From Mactromeris polynyma (Eukaryota > Mollusca > Bivalvia > Venerida > Mactridae), in NCBI GenBank assembly GCA_032209605.1, contig JASFXZ010000005.1:17536860-17600859 (forward strand): 64,000 nucleotides of DNA, written 5' to 3'. The notes beneath the pieces are model-generated. The model was not told where the DNA came from, made no database searches, and saw only the letters and a list, made by a program, of their open reading frames with translations. Positions 25,001-40,000 of this stretch are shown here, in pieces; position 1 is the stretch's first letter; every line of letters starts with the position of its first letter. The position numbers and the translations under genes are program-made.

Positions 25001-28000
25001 TGAACATACAGTGGACTCTCGTTGGCCCGAACTCGTTTGTATTGACGTTATTAAGTCGAGTAAAGCGTAGTTCTAACATCCTAAGTTGTGTTCAATGTAT
25101 GCTTTTTATAAAGGGACTGATTAAACCCGATTGCTATAGTAAGCGCAATCTGCAGACACTCATCCACAGCCTTTAGATCTAAACCGCCAAATTCTCCTGA
25201 ATGCTTCTGAAGAAAGTAGTCCTTGTCTAACATAAAAACATAGCTGTAAGCATTTTCGATTGCAGCTGGAAACGGATTTGAGCTGACATCACTTATGCAA
25301 TAGCAAGAATCCACCGTAGCCATTCAACAGACGAAATAATGACATCACGTGTTAAGTGCGTGGATGTCGTTATTTTCCGTTACTGTTTGTGGCAAATTCA
25401 GTTGAATATCGCTGATTTACGAAAACTCTTCTAAATATAAATTATTGAAGTATTGATAACTGACATTACATGTAGAACAAAAACAAAATGATAATATAAA
25501 GGTATGACGTGATCAGTTGCAAATTTTGACATGTGTTGTAAATCATAAACATATGGCAGAGATCCTTAAATATTTCTATGTTATTTTGACACGTTAATAA
25601 CTATATCAGCTTTGATGTGCTTAGACACATTTTGATATGTTTAATGGATATATCCTTGAAAATTTTATTTTTCCTCTAGACAAGTGATACAATTGGCAAA
25701 CAACTGCAAATCTGCAAATGAGTTCATTTTAAACTGCTAGTTTGAAGCGCCATTTTCACAAACGTGTCAATATTACACACACCGTGTCATTATTTAGCAC
25801 AATCAAGCTAAGCCAATTATGAGGTTAGAAAATGTTCGACCTAAATGTGCAAATTATAGAGCATTGTATGTTGAAGTGGCCAAATGATTAGTTCGAGAGT
25901 AAATCAAAGCACAAAAATGCTGTGGGACGGTACCACTCGTCTCTGTAGCCAAGCTGGCAACTCGTTGCATACAAGTTTCCGTTTTGTAATTAAACAGTAT
26001 TATAATAGCAAAGTATGTGTTAATATGTCAGATGGTTTGCATGGAATATGGAATACAACAGAAAAATAAGACAGAAATGCGAAAAAGAAGAAAAGATTAT
26101 TGAAAAAATAGTGAACATTTTTTCCAAGAGATCTTCAATCCGACTTGTTCTAGAAATGCTAGATTTTCAAACCGAAATAAAGAAAAATATTCAGTAATAA
26201 TGGTAGAACCTTAAAATTGTAAAACAAGTGAAATGTTTGTCATGATTGTAAATAAATGAAATACAAAGATATCAGACCCTTTATGTAACGCTTGTGAATA
26301 TTTAACTTTAAATGACATTAAATTATATCACCACGGACTTAGAATAAAATCAGTATGCCCAGGCATAAAGTTATGATAACACTAGCTTGCCATAGGTTTA
26401 CGTTCCCCACACAGCGCTTTGATTCCACTACCGTTACATTCACACGCCGCTGTATTACCCAGTATACATTGTATTTTGATATTTGACCTTACGAAATCAC
26501 TGTTCGTTCCTGATACTAAATTTCATTGGTCGGCACGATCACGTGACAACTGAGTTTATAATAAATGGGTTAATAACCAATCAAATGTGTACACAATGTA
26601 TTACCTTTCGTGTCGAGGGATATTTTGACTATCTAGCTAATCGGTTTTAGCATTTACAGAAATGCAGTCTTTCGTTCTTTCAACGAGGATTGCACCGATA
26701 CATATTTTAAATAAACTGTGGCGAATTGGAGTAATGAGATGCTGAGTAATGAGATGACGCATTTTAAAATCTACGTAGCGGAATATAAATCACTACACAT
26801 ACACAGACATCGGTATAATTTTGGCATTCCGACAAAACGATAGTCACTTACGTTAGATTTATTTACCAGCGCCATTTCTATAATGGGGAAAGTTGTCTAT
26901 TCAATGCCAATCTCATAAGCTTTACGTTGATGAATGGCTGGGTACGTATGTTGATTCGTCTGTCTAAAAATAGAAAATATCAGTCTTAATCGGGAGTTAT
27001 AAAGCAGAGGGTGAATATGAAGGTATTGGAATAAGCGCCCGATGCTAGAGGAGAGTAGCCATAGATTATGAGTTATCTTGTTGTGGTGGGGTATTTTCCA
27101 ATTAATTTTCCAAGCACAGAGTGAGATGTACATATAAAGATGACACCGATAATTGTCGTAGTCGTGCACAACGAGGCCATATCTACAATAAATATCAATA
27201 AAGAACAACAACAACAGCAATCACTTTTCATCGATCTATATATATATCCTTTAAACGCAGTTTGAACCCGAGTACACTCTTCTGTGTGCATTTGCTTAGC
27301 GAATTTAGTGCGTTTATATAGGAAATAAAAAATATGTATTGCACATGTTATATTAGAAGCGTTTTCAGTTACGGAAAACAGATTTCATGAAATCGACGGA
27401 TATCGGTATGGTAGGGTACCCGTCTAATTGCATTTCTGTCACGCAGTTTCACCATCTGGTGAAAATTGAGAATCTGTACTAAACAAAAACAATCGACGCT
27501 CTTAAAATATGAACTTTATGTAATCAATAAGGAATAAAACAAGATATACATTTAGTAAGTACTTCATGAATGAAGTACAAGAATGAACCATCTTTGAAAA
27601 ATACAAAAGAGACAAACATTTGTCGTTCATTAAATTTTATTATGAGCTCACCCAAAACTGTAAACAAACTCCTGTGTATTAACACATTGCTTTAAAACCC
27701 ATCTGAACTCAACAGAAAAAGCTAATTAGTTCACAGACCACTTTAGCAGGTCACCTTTTCAACATTTCATTTTATTGGAACGTTTATGATATTATTTCGT
27801 TCGGTGAACTTTGGAACTAATTCGTTGCGGAGTACTTAGGATGTGGACGTTTTTGACTTGTCCTTTTTTCTGTTTTGAAAATGGGAACCAATTGTTGTAA
27901 GCCTCTCAAATTGCCACACTACTATAGACGGCCACACTACTATAGACGGTACCATAGCGTTACCGTCCAAAAAGTAGTAAGACAATATAGATTATGTAGA

Positions 28001-31000
28001 GACGTGTATTGGGACTTTGTAATCAGTTCGAGCCATCCAAGGGTTTCGATGCAACTGAATTCCAGCCAACGAGATACCACTGTATCTGAATTACTTTTGT
28101 TGTTTTAAGTTTAGTTTGATGTATCTTAATAGCTCTTTCAGTTTATTTTTGTGATGTAAGTATGAACCTATGTTTTTCTCTTTTTTGTATGCGCCTTTAA
28201 TATGTATTGAAATAAAATAACGTTTGTTTATTTCATAGATCTACAGTGCGTATCATTAAATCCTGGAGAGCAGGTGTTGGAAAATCTTTGTTCAAAACTA
28301 GACGTACCGACGACTTATCTGGTTTGAACCATTCTGTAAGATCTGACACAGTATCCATTCCCCTGCAAGAAAAGAATTTGGATTTACATTATGTGATTGA
28401 AAGACTTCTTGAACATTCTACTCAACCTGGTGAAGTAGCAACAAGATTGTTCCATATAGATGTTTCCCATGAGGTAAAACGTCTCTGAAATGTTCCCATA
28501 AATGTTCAAAACCATATTGGTAAAATGAATGGTTATAGAATGTTCAGGACATGGTTTAATTCTTCAAAGAATTTGAAGATAAATATTATTACATTTGTAT
28601 ATTGTTCTGTATTTGTCTCTCTCACTAGAAGTGATAAAATGTTGCACAAGGAATGTGACATTCACAAAACAAGGTCTTCCATGCCCAGGGTACAAAAATT
28701 AAGAGGATGTGAAATGAATTGTATCAGGATAAACAATATTAAACAGTTAACATAAAGAGAAACTTGGTAATACAATGGCTTAAAGCTTTTGAACTGTCAG
28801 TATATAACCAACTTCCCTCACTACCCTTATATTATCAAAAATCCCAAATTTCAAAATACATTGATAATGTTTGTATATTCTCTACTTTAATTAATGATTT
28901 TAGGTTCAAAATGGTATAGACTATTTACTGTTTAATCTACTGATACTTGGATGTTTGATGGATAAGACCGGCTGGGTATGGAGAAAGTCAACAATGGATA
29001 TGTACCTGATTGAAACTATGCCATTAATGATGCAGGCTGCAAACAGACAGGTATAACATGTTATTTCTTTTTTATATATCATTGTTCAGTCTGTTTATTA
29101 CCTTGTTGTATTGCATATCCAGTGTGCTATAAATTAATATTTAATCTGTATTAATATGTTGTATTAATATTGCCACGAAATTTTATTTATAGGGTGGAGA
29201 CCTACTGTATGTCCATCCAATGTTAAACATATTGCCAGATCTTACCTGTAGATCACCTGTGGAAAGTTTGAATATTTATATGGACAGAAAACCTGCAGGT
29301 AAAATACATTCCCTATTGGAAACACCAAGCATCTACAAGTTGTAGCATGTTTATTGACGTAAATGTATACATTGTATTGCCAAAAGAGTTGGTTGTTTAA
29401 CTAAATATACATACAAGAACCGCACACTCATTCAGAAACATACAAACAATAACCAAATTACTTGCATATATCCAAACGATGACGAAATTGCATATTCATA
29501 CATACAGACATGCATATACAAACAATGACTAAATTACTAATTAAAACAGTCAAACAAATAATGACAACATTTCGTAAATATGGATGTGCAAACAAACGTG
29601 GCAACTGATTTATTTTCAGATAGTCGGATCGATATGCCAATCACGAGTCACCGCTAGCTTTGTCAAATACTTATGACAGTAAATATGTGTAAATAAAGAG
29701 TATGCTAATAGAGCTCTCACTGCCGTACATGATGAATGATGGACCAAACATTCCCTTATCAACGGGCTATAATGATGTACAGTCGAATTTGTCTCGACAT
29801 ACGATAAAAAAATGAGAGAGAATAAGTTGCTATAAGGAACGCCACATACATAAGACAGTGACTCCCCACACAGACCTCCGGGAAAACAACAATCCATAAA
29901 ACATAAGGCACTTGAGGAGTTTAAGGGTACATACGTTAGGGAACAGAGGCACACGGAATGACCTGGCAGACAATAAGGAATAACTAGGAGAATCAAAGAG
30001 GACAACTAGTGAAGGGGAGGAATTAATGGATGGAAAAGATCGCAGGACAAGTCAAGTCAGCTGGCAACAATAGGCCGAAACTGGGCAGAAAATAATATTA
30101 ACACTATATAAAGTGAATGAATTGCACAGGGAAAAGGGAAATATAACACACATTCAAAACACTAAAAGAAATAATAGCCACACAGCGAATTACAGCTTTG
30201 TAAAGGTCAGTAAAAATACGTGGGGTTCAAATTGATTTAACATCCAATCTCACACTTAATCGCTATATGGTCATTGCTTTTCAACATACATGTATATACA
30301 TAAATTGACTAAGTAGGCAGTAACTAATCAGTAAAAGTTATCAACCATTATTACACCACAACAGAAACACTGTAATTAATCCAGCATTAAGGAACAAGCA
30401 GCCTTATACTGACCTTGCTCCAAGTAACTAAATTATTAATATCAGAATGTAAAATAACCATAAAATATCAAATTAATAACTTTATGTAAAGTAAAAGTCA
30501 ACCGGATAAAGTAGTTAATAATTAAACAATTCTTAGATACTAGTGATAGGAAATGGTATTGGAAATAAGGACAAATAGAAATATATCTATTAAGAACACT
30601 AAAACAAAACAAAAACTATATATGTCTGTACCCAATGACTATTAAGGTGTGTTATAAAATAGTGTTATAGACAGAAAAGTTTTTTTTTGATAGTGCCAAA
30701 CGACGTCATATGTATCACATAATGTTGATGAAGGCCTAACTGGTAGATATAAGAGAGAGATTTAGCTGCCCCAGGGAATGCCACATACATAAGACAGTTC
30801 CTTCCAGATATACCTCAATGATAAGTACCATTAGTACAATAAGTATACTTGTATGAAATACCGTCATAATGAAGAAAAAGGCCTGGAGAAATTCTACTGA
30901 TATGTATGACCCAATGTACATAACGCATAGAAAGAGGATGGCCTATTAATAAAAACTAAAAATGATCAACCCAACTAATACTTCGACATACATACACAAA

Positions 31001-34000
31001 CACTGGACAGTACAAAACAAAACAAAATGAAACAAGGAAAACACCAACATAAACTCGAAACATCATAGACACCACAACACAACACAATCCCAAATGTGCT
31101 GGTCAATAGTTTTAAGATACTCAATAGAACATATTCTGTTGGTTCCAGAGCAAAAGTTAATACATAAAAAGTCCCGAACATTATCTTCTGTCACATCCTC
31201 ATTATCCTACCATATCAAGTACGGCTTACAGATATAATTTCATTTAGTCTCAAAGTATTAGTGTCCGGCGGCGTGTAGGAAAAACAGGTGTGAGAATCTA
31301 TTAAGTATTGATTTACTTAAAATCTTATCTGCAGTTGTTCTCAATTTTTCAGGATTATAACCCTTCCTTATGATAATTAGTTTCACAAATAACTGATCAA
31401 AGTAACAACCGTTATGAATGTTAAGAATTTTATATAACAAATCTCCATAAAATTGGATTTAGTAATTCCTGTCTGTAACATAGATTTGACAAAAGTGCCA
31501 TTATTTAAAATAATATCAGAATATTAATGGCAAAACTTAGGAAACGTCTTACATAATTTATGCTAACGATAGCCTTGTTTAAGAAGTTTACCTGTAAGTA
31601 GAAGGTTACGCTAATTGTTTGCCCTCTGGTATCGTATAAGTTGTGATGCATAATTATATACATGTACCGTAGGATGGACTTCTGGGAATATCACTATCGA
31701 GTGACGGAAAATGTATAATCTCAAAGTCATAATCATCTTGTTTATCGTAGTTTTTTGTAGTAATAATACCATATTCTTTTGAAATGTCCAAGTTGGATAT
31801 ATTTTATTTTGCAGGGCTGGAAAAAACTCATTATCAATATTCAAATGATCGTCTAAATAACGGGAGGTATTATTGAAAGCGTCAATAACATTCATCTGAT
31901 TTTCTTTGGATAAGGATAACGTAAAGTCTCTTTCATAACAGAATAAGAATAAGTCGGCTATAAGTGGAGCACAGTTAGTTCCCATAGAAATACCAACTTT
32001 CTGTTGGTACACAGAGTTATCTGAATGAATAAATATATTATTCAGTAAACAATTAAGAGCTTCACAGACGTCCTGACATGTCCAGATGGTTAAGTTACTG
32101 TAATTATTAGAAGTAAACAATGCCCTTTCATCATTGCAGGCCAAATTTACATGTTGATTGCTTCCAAATGTTTTTCGATAAAATGTGTAAGTTTGGTTCA
32201 ATTAAATCATGTGGAAGTGAGGTATAAAGAGTAGAGAAATCATAGGTAGAGATACGTGTAGCTCTAAAAAGTAAAGACTGAAATTAATTCACATTTTTAC
32301 GAAGCCATATAATGCATACACATTTAATTTGGCCTTTGGCCAGTAGAGCTTATACGATGGTGCGTATGTGCGTCTGTAAACAATTGCTTTTGAAATCGAT
32401 AAAGTCGTCAGTTGTTATTGTATTTCAATCAAATGTATACATTAGTTAGATATACATGGGAGCTCGGTTCCTTTCGAAACCAGCCAGAGCCGCCCATACA
32501 TGCCTGCATTGTGGCCCTTGATATTGTCAAGATTGCTATAAGAGAGCTTGTGAACATAATAACACCGTTATTTATTATCTGGTGTTTACCAAACTTATAC
32601 ATTTGTTAAAGATCCATGAGTGCTCAGTGAAATTTAATTTTAACTCTTAGCTTTTAACTCTGCTGATAAATGCCTTCTAAGAACTTGTAGAAAATTTGGC
32701 CAGCCAGTAAAGCACAGGTCCTCATGGGCCTCTTGTTTTCTAGATGCGAGATAATGATGTTTTGTTTTGACTTCGGTAGTCACATGATCGTACAATAATT
32801 GAAAATATGGCAAAAAAAACCTAACCGAAGTGCATAATCAAACTTACAGTAATACTAAATGACCTATTAAGCATGTAGACACACAAGCAATGGCCTTATT
32901 AAATATTAATACATACATACACCATGCAAAGAAAGATAAAGCTACATATTCATACATATATACATTGATCTTGCTTTTACAAAGAGAATATCATAGCTTA
33001 CTTATATAAGCTGTTTATATGAGATTTTTGTTTTAAAAATGAATGTAAAATATATAGTGTACATCGGAAACAACAGACTATTTTAAATAATATGATCAAT
33101 TTTTCTGTTGTAAAAATGATATTTATAGCTGCCAAAGTCTGCATCTCTCAAAGGATGTTGCTCTTAAGTTGTCTGATTGGCAAATATTGTATATTTTTTC
33201 TTGTGGATAATAACCCCCATGTATATTTTTATATTTACAGAATACCAAAGTTCTGACCAATTATTTGACGAGAAATTGTTTCAAAGTCCAGTGTTCCAAC
33301 GGCCATTTCAATACCTGTTCCGATTGGATAACGGGAGACAACTGACAGATGTTAACCCACTTGTCCCTGAAGGTGACCCTCAGAATTGTCTCCAGATATT
33401 GCTTAGGTATAGAATGTCTTGTAATAATAATTTCTGAGATTCTGCTTAAGATGTCAAAATTTAATATATAAATACTTTTTTATTTTACTGTGGTATTTTC
33501 AATATTCTTAACATTTACTTATCATAGATAGATATATATATTTGCGCATTGAACACTGAAAAGTGTTTTTTACAAAGCAGCAATAATCGTTTTTACAGTA
33601 ATAAGCATCGTAACAAATGGCGAGAAAGCATGTACATGTAATTAAGGTTTGTGAATTTTAGAAATTTCATTATTTCGAGATATAAATCATGTTTTTGTTT
33701 ATTTGTTTTCTAAATAATCATAAAAGGTTACAGATATTTTACATGCGTTCTCGGGAGAGACAGTGTATGCAATATACCGCAAAATTAAGGCATATATTAC
33801 ATATAACAATTCTAAAACAACATATTTAGGCCAAAATAGCATGACATAGAACTATTATAATGCGATACATGTACAGCATATTCTTGAGCCATACAATTCC
33901 TGTGCATATAGTTACTCATACATACACATACATATATGGATATACACGTATACATAATATGCATATACACCTAAACACACGCACACATACATATACATAT

Positions 34001-37000
34001 AATACATGCATTTACAAACAAAAGTAGCTCAACCATTTAGTGTGTACAAAACAACATTGCATTACAACATCAAAGAATAAATATGTTTAGACAAAACATG
34101 TCTAAGTCACCATTGCATGCAGGTTTTGTCTCTCAGTGAAAGCGTGGTGTACGAAAATGGCTAGGTTTCTAATTTCGGTAACATTTTCTCTAGTATTTAA
34201 TTGTAAAAAATTGTACTTATTTGGATTTTGCCAATAAAAGCGTTTAATTAATTTGTTTCGACTTTCTTTGTAAATATGACGTTGTATGATAAAATGATAT
34301 TCATCTTCCAACACGTTGCAGGCAATAGATAATCGTTCGTTAAAAGGTACCGGTTGAGGTTTTTTCTGACTTCCTGTTTCAACATATAAACGATGTGAAG
34401 ACATTCTTAATTGGGACATAGATATTCTATATTTGTTATGTTGATAACCTCAATATATATATTGAAAGTAAAAGATTTAAAGAAAAAATAGCTCTGGATG
34501 AGTTTTCCAGTCTAGAGTTAAAATCCTGAATCCAGGTATCGCGTATTCTTTGCTTTACTAATGATAAAAAATACTTTCGATTGACTACTCCCTGGTTCCA
34601 CCAAGCATCATTAAAACCAAGCTTAGACTAAATAGACTTAACTCTTGAGACCCAATTAACCTTACGCGGGTTTACTTCAAATCACTTTTGAGTAAAAGAT
34701 AACTATGTTTAATGTATTTGTATTCTGGGGCAAAGCATATTTTTAGCCAGTATTTAATAATGTTGTACATTCTAGTAGCTTCCATATCATACCTGCCTAG
34801 TTCTCCATACACAAAATCATTTTGAGTCGTCAGTTTAGCTCCCAATAGACGTTTACAGAAATGTAAGTGCGTTTTTTCTATTGCGGTCGCCTTATAGAAC
34901 CCCCATACTTCGGATGAGTAATTTATTATAGGTATGATTAATTTATCGAATAGTTCAAGAGTATGTTTTGGAGATAAATCTGTAAACTCATACAGACATT
35001 TGTTCATTTCAAAAATTCCTTTTCGTGCTTGGCCTGCTAACAATTTGTCTTTAGCTTTAAAAGAACCACCCGATGAGAAAACAACACCCAAATATTTGAA
35101 AGTATTAACAATCTCCAAATGAGTATTTTTATAAGTAAATTTCATATTGGCGGGTAATCGCCCCCCCCCCCCTTTTCTAAAAATTACATTTTTTGTATTT
35201 AAAGTATTCACTACAAGTTTCCATTTATCACAATATTCCGATAAAACGTATAAAGCTTCTTGCAAACCCTCACTACTTTTACAGAATATAATAATATCAT
35301 CTGCATATAATAAAAGACATAACTTCAAACTGCCTAAATTGATTCCGTTTATACCTTTTGCCACGAATTCACGCTCTATATCATTTAAAAACATGCTAAA
35401 TAAAAAAGGGCGATAAACTTTTACCCTGTCGAAGATGGCACGAGAACGCCTTGCTAACCTCGTTAAACAGTTTAACTATTGATGAGATGCCATTGTACAT
35501 AGATTGAATGACCTTTAGAATATTACCTTGTACACCATACTTAATTAATTTGTACCACAGAATATCTCTTACTATGAAACAGAGAGAATACGTAATCAAA
35601 AGCTTTCTTGAAATCTACAAAAGAGCGGTACAAGTGTTCGTTATTATTCAAACAATGAGAGATTACTGCATTCAGTACAATTTATTATCAATGGTTCCCA
35701 TTTTCTTTCTAAAACCCGCTTGAGCTTCAATATAAATTGGGTAGCTTTCTGTCCATGTGTCAAGTCTGCTGTTCAAAACCCGAGTAAATAATTTTCCAAA
35801 AGTGCTTAAAAGAGTGATACCTCTATAGTTAGATGGATCATCTCTACTTCCCCCCTTATGTGTCGGTACAATATAACCTTCACTCCATTTTTGTGGGAAG
35901 TAGCCAATGCGAAAACACGCGTTAAAATTTTTTTCAAGATAAGGTAAAATTTGGTTAGTTCCATTTTTGAAAAACTCGTTTACAAATAAATCCGGACCCG
36001 CAGCGCTATTTGATCATAATTGTTTTATAGAATTTCTAATTTCTGTTGAACTTATTTCTGTGTTAAGTTCGTCAAACATTATTTGTGTCTCATCATTTAG
36101 AAATGTGTTGTTATATTGGAGTATATCATCATCAGCTTGATAAAACTTATCTTCAGGATTGTTTATAGCTTTTAAATTATCGCGCAAACATGTTTACATT
36201 GACATCATTTGTATTACAGTGACAAACCGAATCTTTCAACATTCTCCAATACAGCTTCGCATTTTTTAGTTTTGAATTAACAAATTTTGAAGTTTCTGCT
36301 TTCCTGAATACGCATTTCTTCTTTCTAGTTTCATTCTTATACTCACTTCTCGCGTTACTAAGATTATGCCGATTTTCGTTCGAATTATCTCTATTGAATT
36401 TATTTAATTGAACATAAAAAATATGTTTTTCTTTATTGAGCACTCTTCATCAAACCAAACATTTTCCGATCGCTTATTTTGTAGTTTTTTGGTATGTTTA
36501 TATTTACCAAACAATGGTGAGCATATTTTGTCAATTGTGTTGGAAAATTCTGTAAGGCAGTTATCGATCACTTGCGAAGAAGTACAGTTATCTAATTGCG
36601 TCAACAGATTATTAACCGAATGCAGGTATTCATCCGAATAGTTCATGAATGTAACTCTCGATGTGATTATTATCCCATTTGTACATAAAATTAATCTGTT
36701 CCGTTTTGTGGTTGCTTTGAGACAACGAGTTTTCAACAACAAAATCAGATTGCACAGAAAAATGAACGGTACAATGGTCAGAAAGAATGTTAGGCTGACC
36801 AACATGAAAGTTAACAAACCAGTTTAACATAGAGGTACAAGATATTACATAATCAACTAAACCAAACTACTACCAGTCGGACCGTGAAACGTGCATGAAC
36901 CCTTGTCATCACAAACTCTACCATTCACGATACGTAAACCACTCTCTTTACAAAAATCAATCAATAACCGACCATTTCTGTTGACAACATTATCTTTCGT

Positions 37001-40000
37001 ACTCCTGTATAATGGCGTATCAGTATTATAGTCATCTGGTAAAAAAGACGGCACGTTAGCATCATTATCATCATTCTCTACAAAATCATTCAGACTACCA
37101 GTTCTACTGTTCAAGTCGCCTAACAATAAAAAATGTACAAGGTTTATCATTTGCATGCGATATTTTAACAATTTTGGATAATATTTGGTCATATATTGTC
37201 GTATTATTTAAATTCTCTCTTGTACTACCCTGTGGACAATATAACAAAGACATACACATATATCACACTGACTCTCGAATAAATCACCTGAAAATTTTAG
37301 CCACAAAACATCGTCATTATCATTCTCATATAACTGAACATGTGTACAATATGAATGTTTGGTATAACAACATATTCCACCTGAGTCTCGTTTTGATGAT
37401 GAATTTTTATCAGTTCTATGTTTTGAATATAACTTAAAGCCAGGAACGTCCATATTAAGTACTGTATTAGACCACGTTTCCGTGAAAAATATAAAGTCGT
37501 TTGCGCTAAATAAATCAGTAAGTTTTCGCTGTTGAAGTTTATTTACATTTTTTGACACTAATCCCTGAACATTTAATAGCACACAGTTTAAAGATTGTCT
37601 CTCCCTATTGTACTAGGAAGTGTTATCTCCTGTATGAGTCGATTCCTCGCTGTGCTGTTCATTTGGTGTAGTTTAACTGGATGAAGGGTTCTGTTTCCGC
37701 TGTTTTGATTTCCGCGGGGGCGGTTTTATTTTCGGGTGTTGATTGTTCATTTTGTTGAGACGATGCACTTTTATTGGTCGCACTTTCCTCACTTGTTGAA
37801 TTAGCTTTTTATGCACTTATGGTTATAACAAATGCATAGCAGTAGATTGCAAATAAAATGCCTGTTGTTATTTTATACTTGAACTCCATGTCAGGATCAT
37901 AAAAAAGAACTGTTATTTAATGTCTTTATTCAAACTTTGGTCGGATACTTTTATTTTATATTATAAGGATGATAAAGTAATTACATTTATATATTTGACC
38001 ATTTCAGACATTGTGGTCTAGATGATCCATCATGGTCAGAACTTCATCATTTTGTTTGGTTTCTAAACACTCAGTTAGTTGATTTTGAAAAGAACAATTT
38101 TGTTGGTGCAGCAGCAGCTCAAGATCTTCCTGGTTTCTCAAAGTTCGTTTTGAGATTTCTGATACAGATGTCAAGGGTATGTTGATAATGTTTATTTACT
38201 AGATTAGTTTTTCTGGTTTAACTTGTTTTACTTCTGACGTATTGGAAGCATTGAAAGCGAACTAAACAATGGAAACATAAACATGATAAATGATTGCTTC
38301 ACTTATGCATGAACTATCTTTGTATTTATTTTACATTTATTTGAATAAACATGCGAACAAGACATTTGTATTAATAACCGATAATAATTACTGTATATTA
38401 ATATATTTCTGCAAGAGAGTCTTTAAAATTACTTTAAAAATGTTTTGTTGGAAATGTCTGAAAATCGGCATCAGCATGACGAGCAAATACCATTAAATAC
38501 TAATTTTAAGTGGGTTGCATTTTAACTACAAACATCATTAGCTTCGATATCAGTAAATGAGCGCCGCTGTACGATTTCCAACTTCTTCTGTAAGTGACGT
38601 CATTTCAAGAAAATGCAACATGTGATGTCAATATTTACAAGCAGGAAACAATATTTACATCATATGGTCACTTCGTTTTCATATTGCCATATGGGGTAAA
38701 TATTGCTTACTGTCAGTACATGGTGACGTCACATGTTATGTTTTCTGGAAATGACGTCAGTTACAGAAGAGGTTGGAAAACGTACAGCGGCGCTCAAATG
38801 CTCTTTTTGTTTATATTTCGGTTTGTATTATGCATTCCTAGTGTTACATAATGGTTTTTCGTTCTTTTTCTGGAAGGATTTCTCGACGAGATCGTTGGAC
38901 ATGAGTGAAGAATCACCAAGAGTGAAAACAAATCTTGCTGAATGCAACAGAGATGTGGAACGAACGTACAATGGTGAGGACGGTGAAGGTGTTAATGATT
39001 TGCATGCGTATCAAATGAGACGGACCTGGGAGAGCAGGTAAAACCAGAACATGTTTACTGATCTAAACTCCCTAAATTGTTGTACTGTTTGGTAACTTCT
39101 TGAAATAATGATCTAAAATCATGTCTCAATGGCATCGATGCTATTGTACTTTTGCTTAATACGACAATTTCATATGTTATAAATCAATGTCAGGAAGAAA
39201 AATTGATGCAACCCGACATTTATTTTTAAAAGTTGCACAGACAATTTATGGTTTTTCATACTTAATATGACAGACTATGACTGATGATAAATGCGGGACT
39301 TTTTAAGTATTAATTTTGCACTGGAACTTACAGAACTATTATCCAGCCCTTTTGAAATTGCATCGCGCTATGGTGTCTGATGTTTGGGGTTTATGTTTGT
39401 CCTCTTCATTTTGTGCTGTCCATTACTTGTCCATGTGTGTCGAAGTATTTACTTAGCTGTCCTTCTCTTCTCTATGCAATACGTACTTACAATTGATGCA
39501 TAGCTTTCAGTCAGATTTCGCCAAGCTTCCTTATTTATTATGACGTAATTAAAAAGAAATACATATGACGTCATTTGGCTGTACAATTTTTCTCTATATT
39601 GCTGTTTTATAACAAAATTTAATCTCCCCTTAGTGTAGTCGTAAATTGTCATTTTCTCAATACTATTTATAATTTAATTTCTATTTGTCTTTAGTTTAAG
39701 TTCCCATTCCCGATCACAACTAAACGTTTCCGGTTGACTTTACATAAGGTTATTGATTTACTATTTTGTGGTTATTTCACATTCTGATGTAAATAATTAA
39801 GTTACTGAGAGCAAGGTCAGTATTAGGCTGCTTGTTTCTTCGTACTGGCTTATACACATATTAATTATTATAATGTACGGAATTGTTAATTGCTTTTAAT
39901 GGTTAGCTTCTGCCTACTTAGTCACTTTATGTGTTGCAAATCAATGACCATATAGCGGTTAAGTGTGAAAAAAGGAGGTTCATTGGTACATACGTTAAGG

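Larger units (their letters stand above)
25009..28082. mobile_element. pogo/Tigger-type DNA transposon, 3.07 kb, TA target duplications, internally replaced
   Basis: The left end CAGTGGACTCTCGTTGGCCC (25009) and the right end, read inwards on the minus strand, CAGTGGTATCTCGTTGGCTG (28082) form an imperfect terminal inverted repeat (about 20 of 26 bases). Each is flanked by TA. These termini have the CAGTGG-x-x-TCTCGTT form typical of pogo-like elements. No transposase with a CENP-B/HTH or DDD motif is seen inside. Instead it contains a small minus-strand ORF, a 1.1-kb repeat copy and a nested insertion. It sits wholly in the intron between exons 16 and 17. Confidence 0.65.

Noticed and set aside
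33905..34010. CRISPR-like regular spacing of ACATAC motifs.
   Set aside because: It is a simple-sequence run without unique spacers, in an animal genome.
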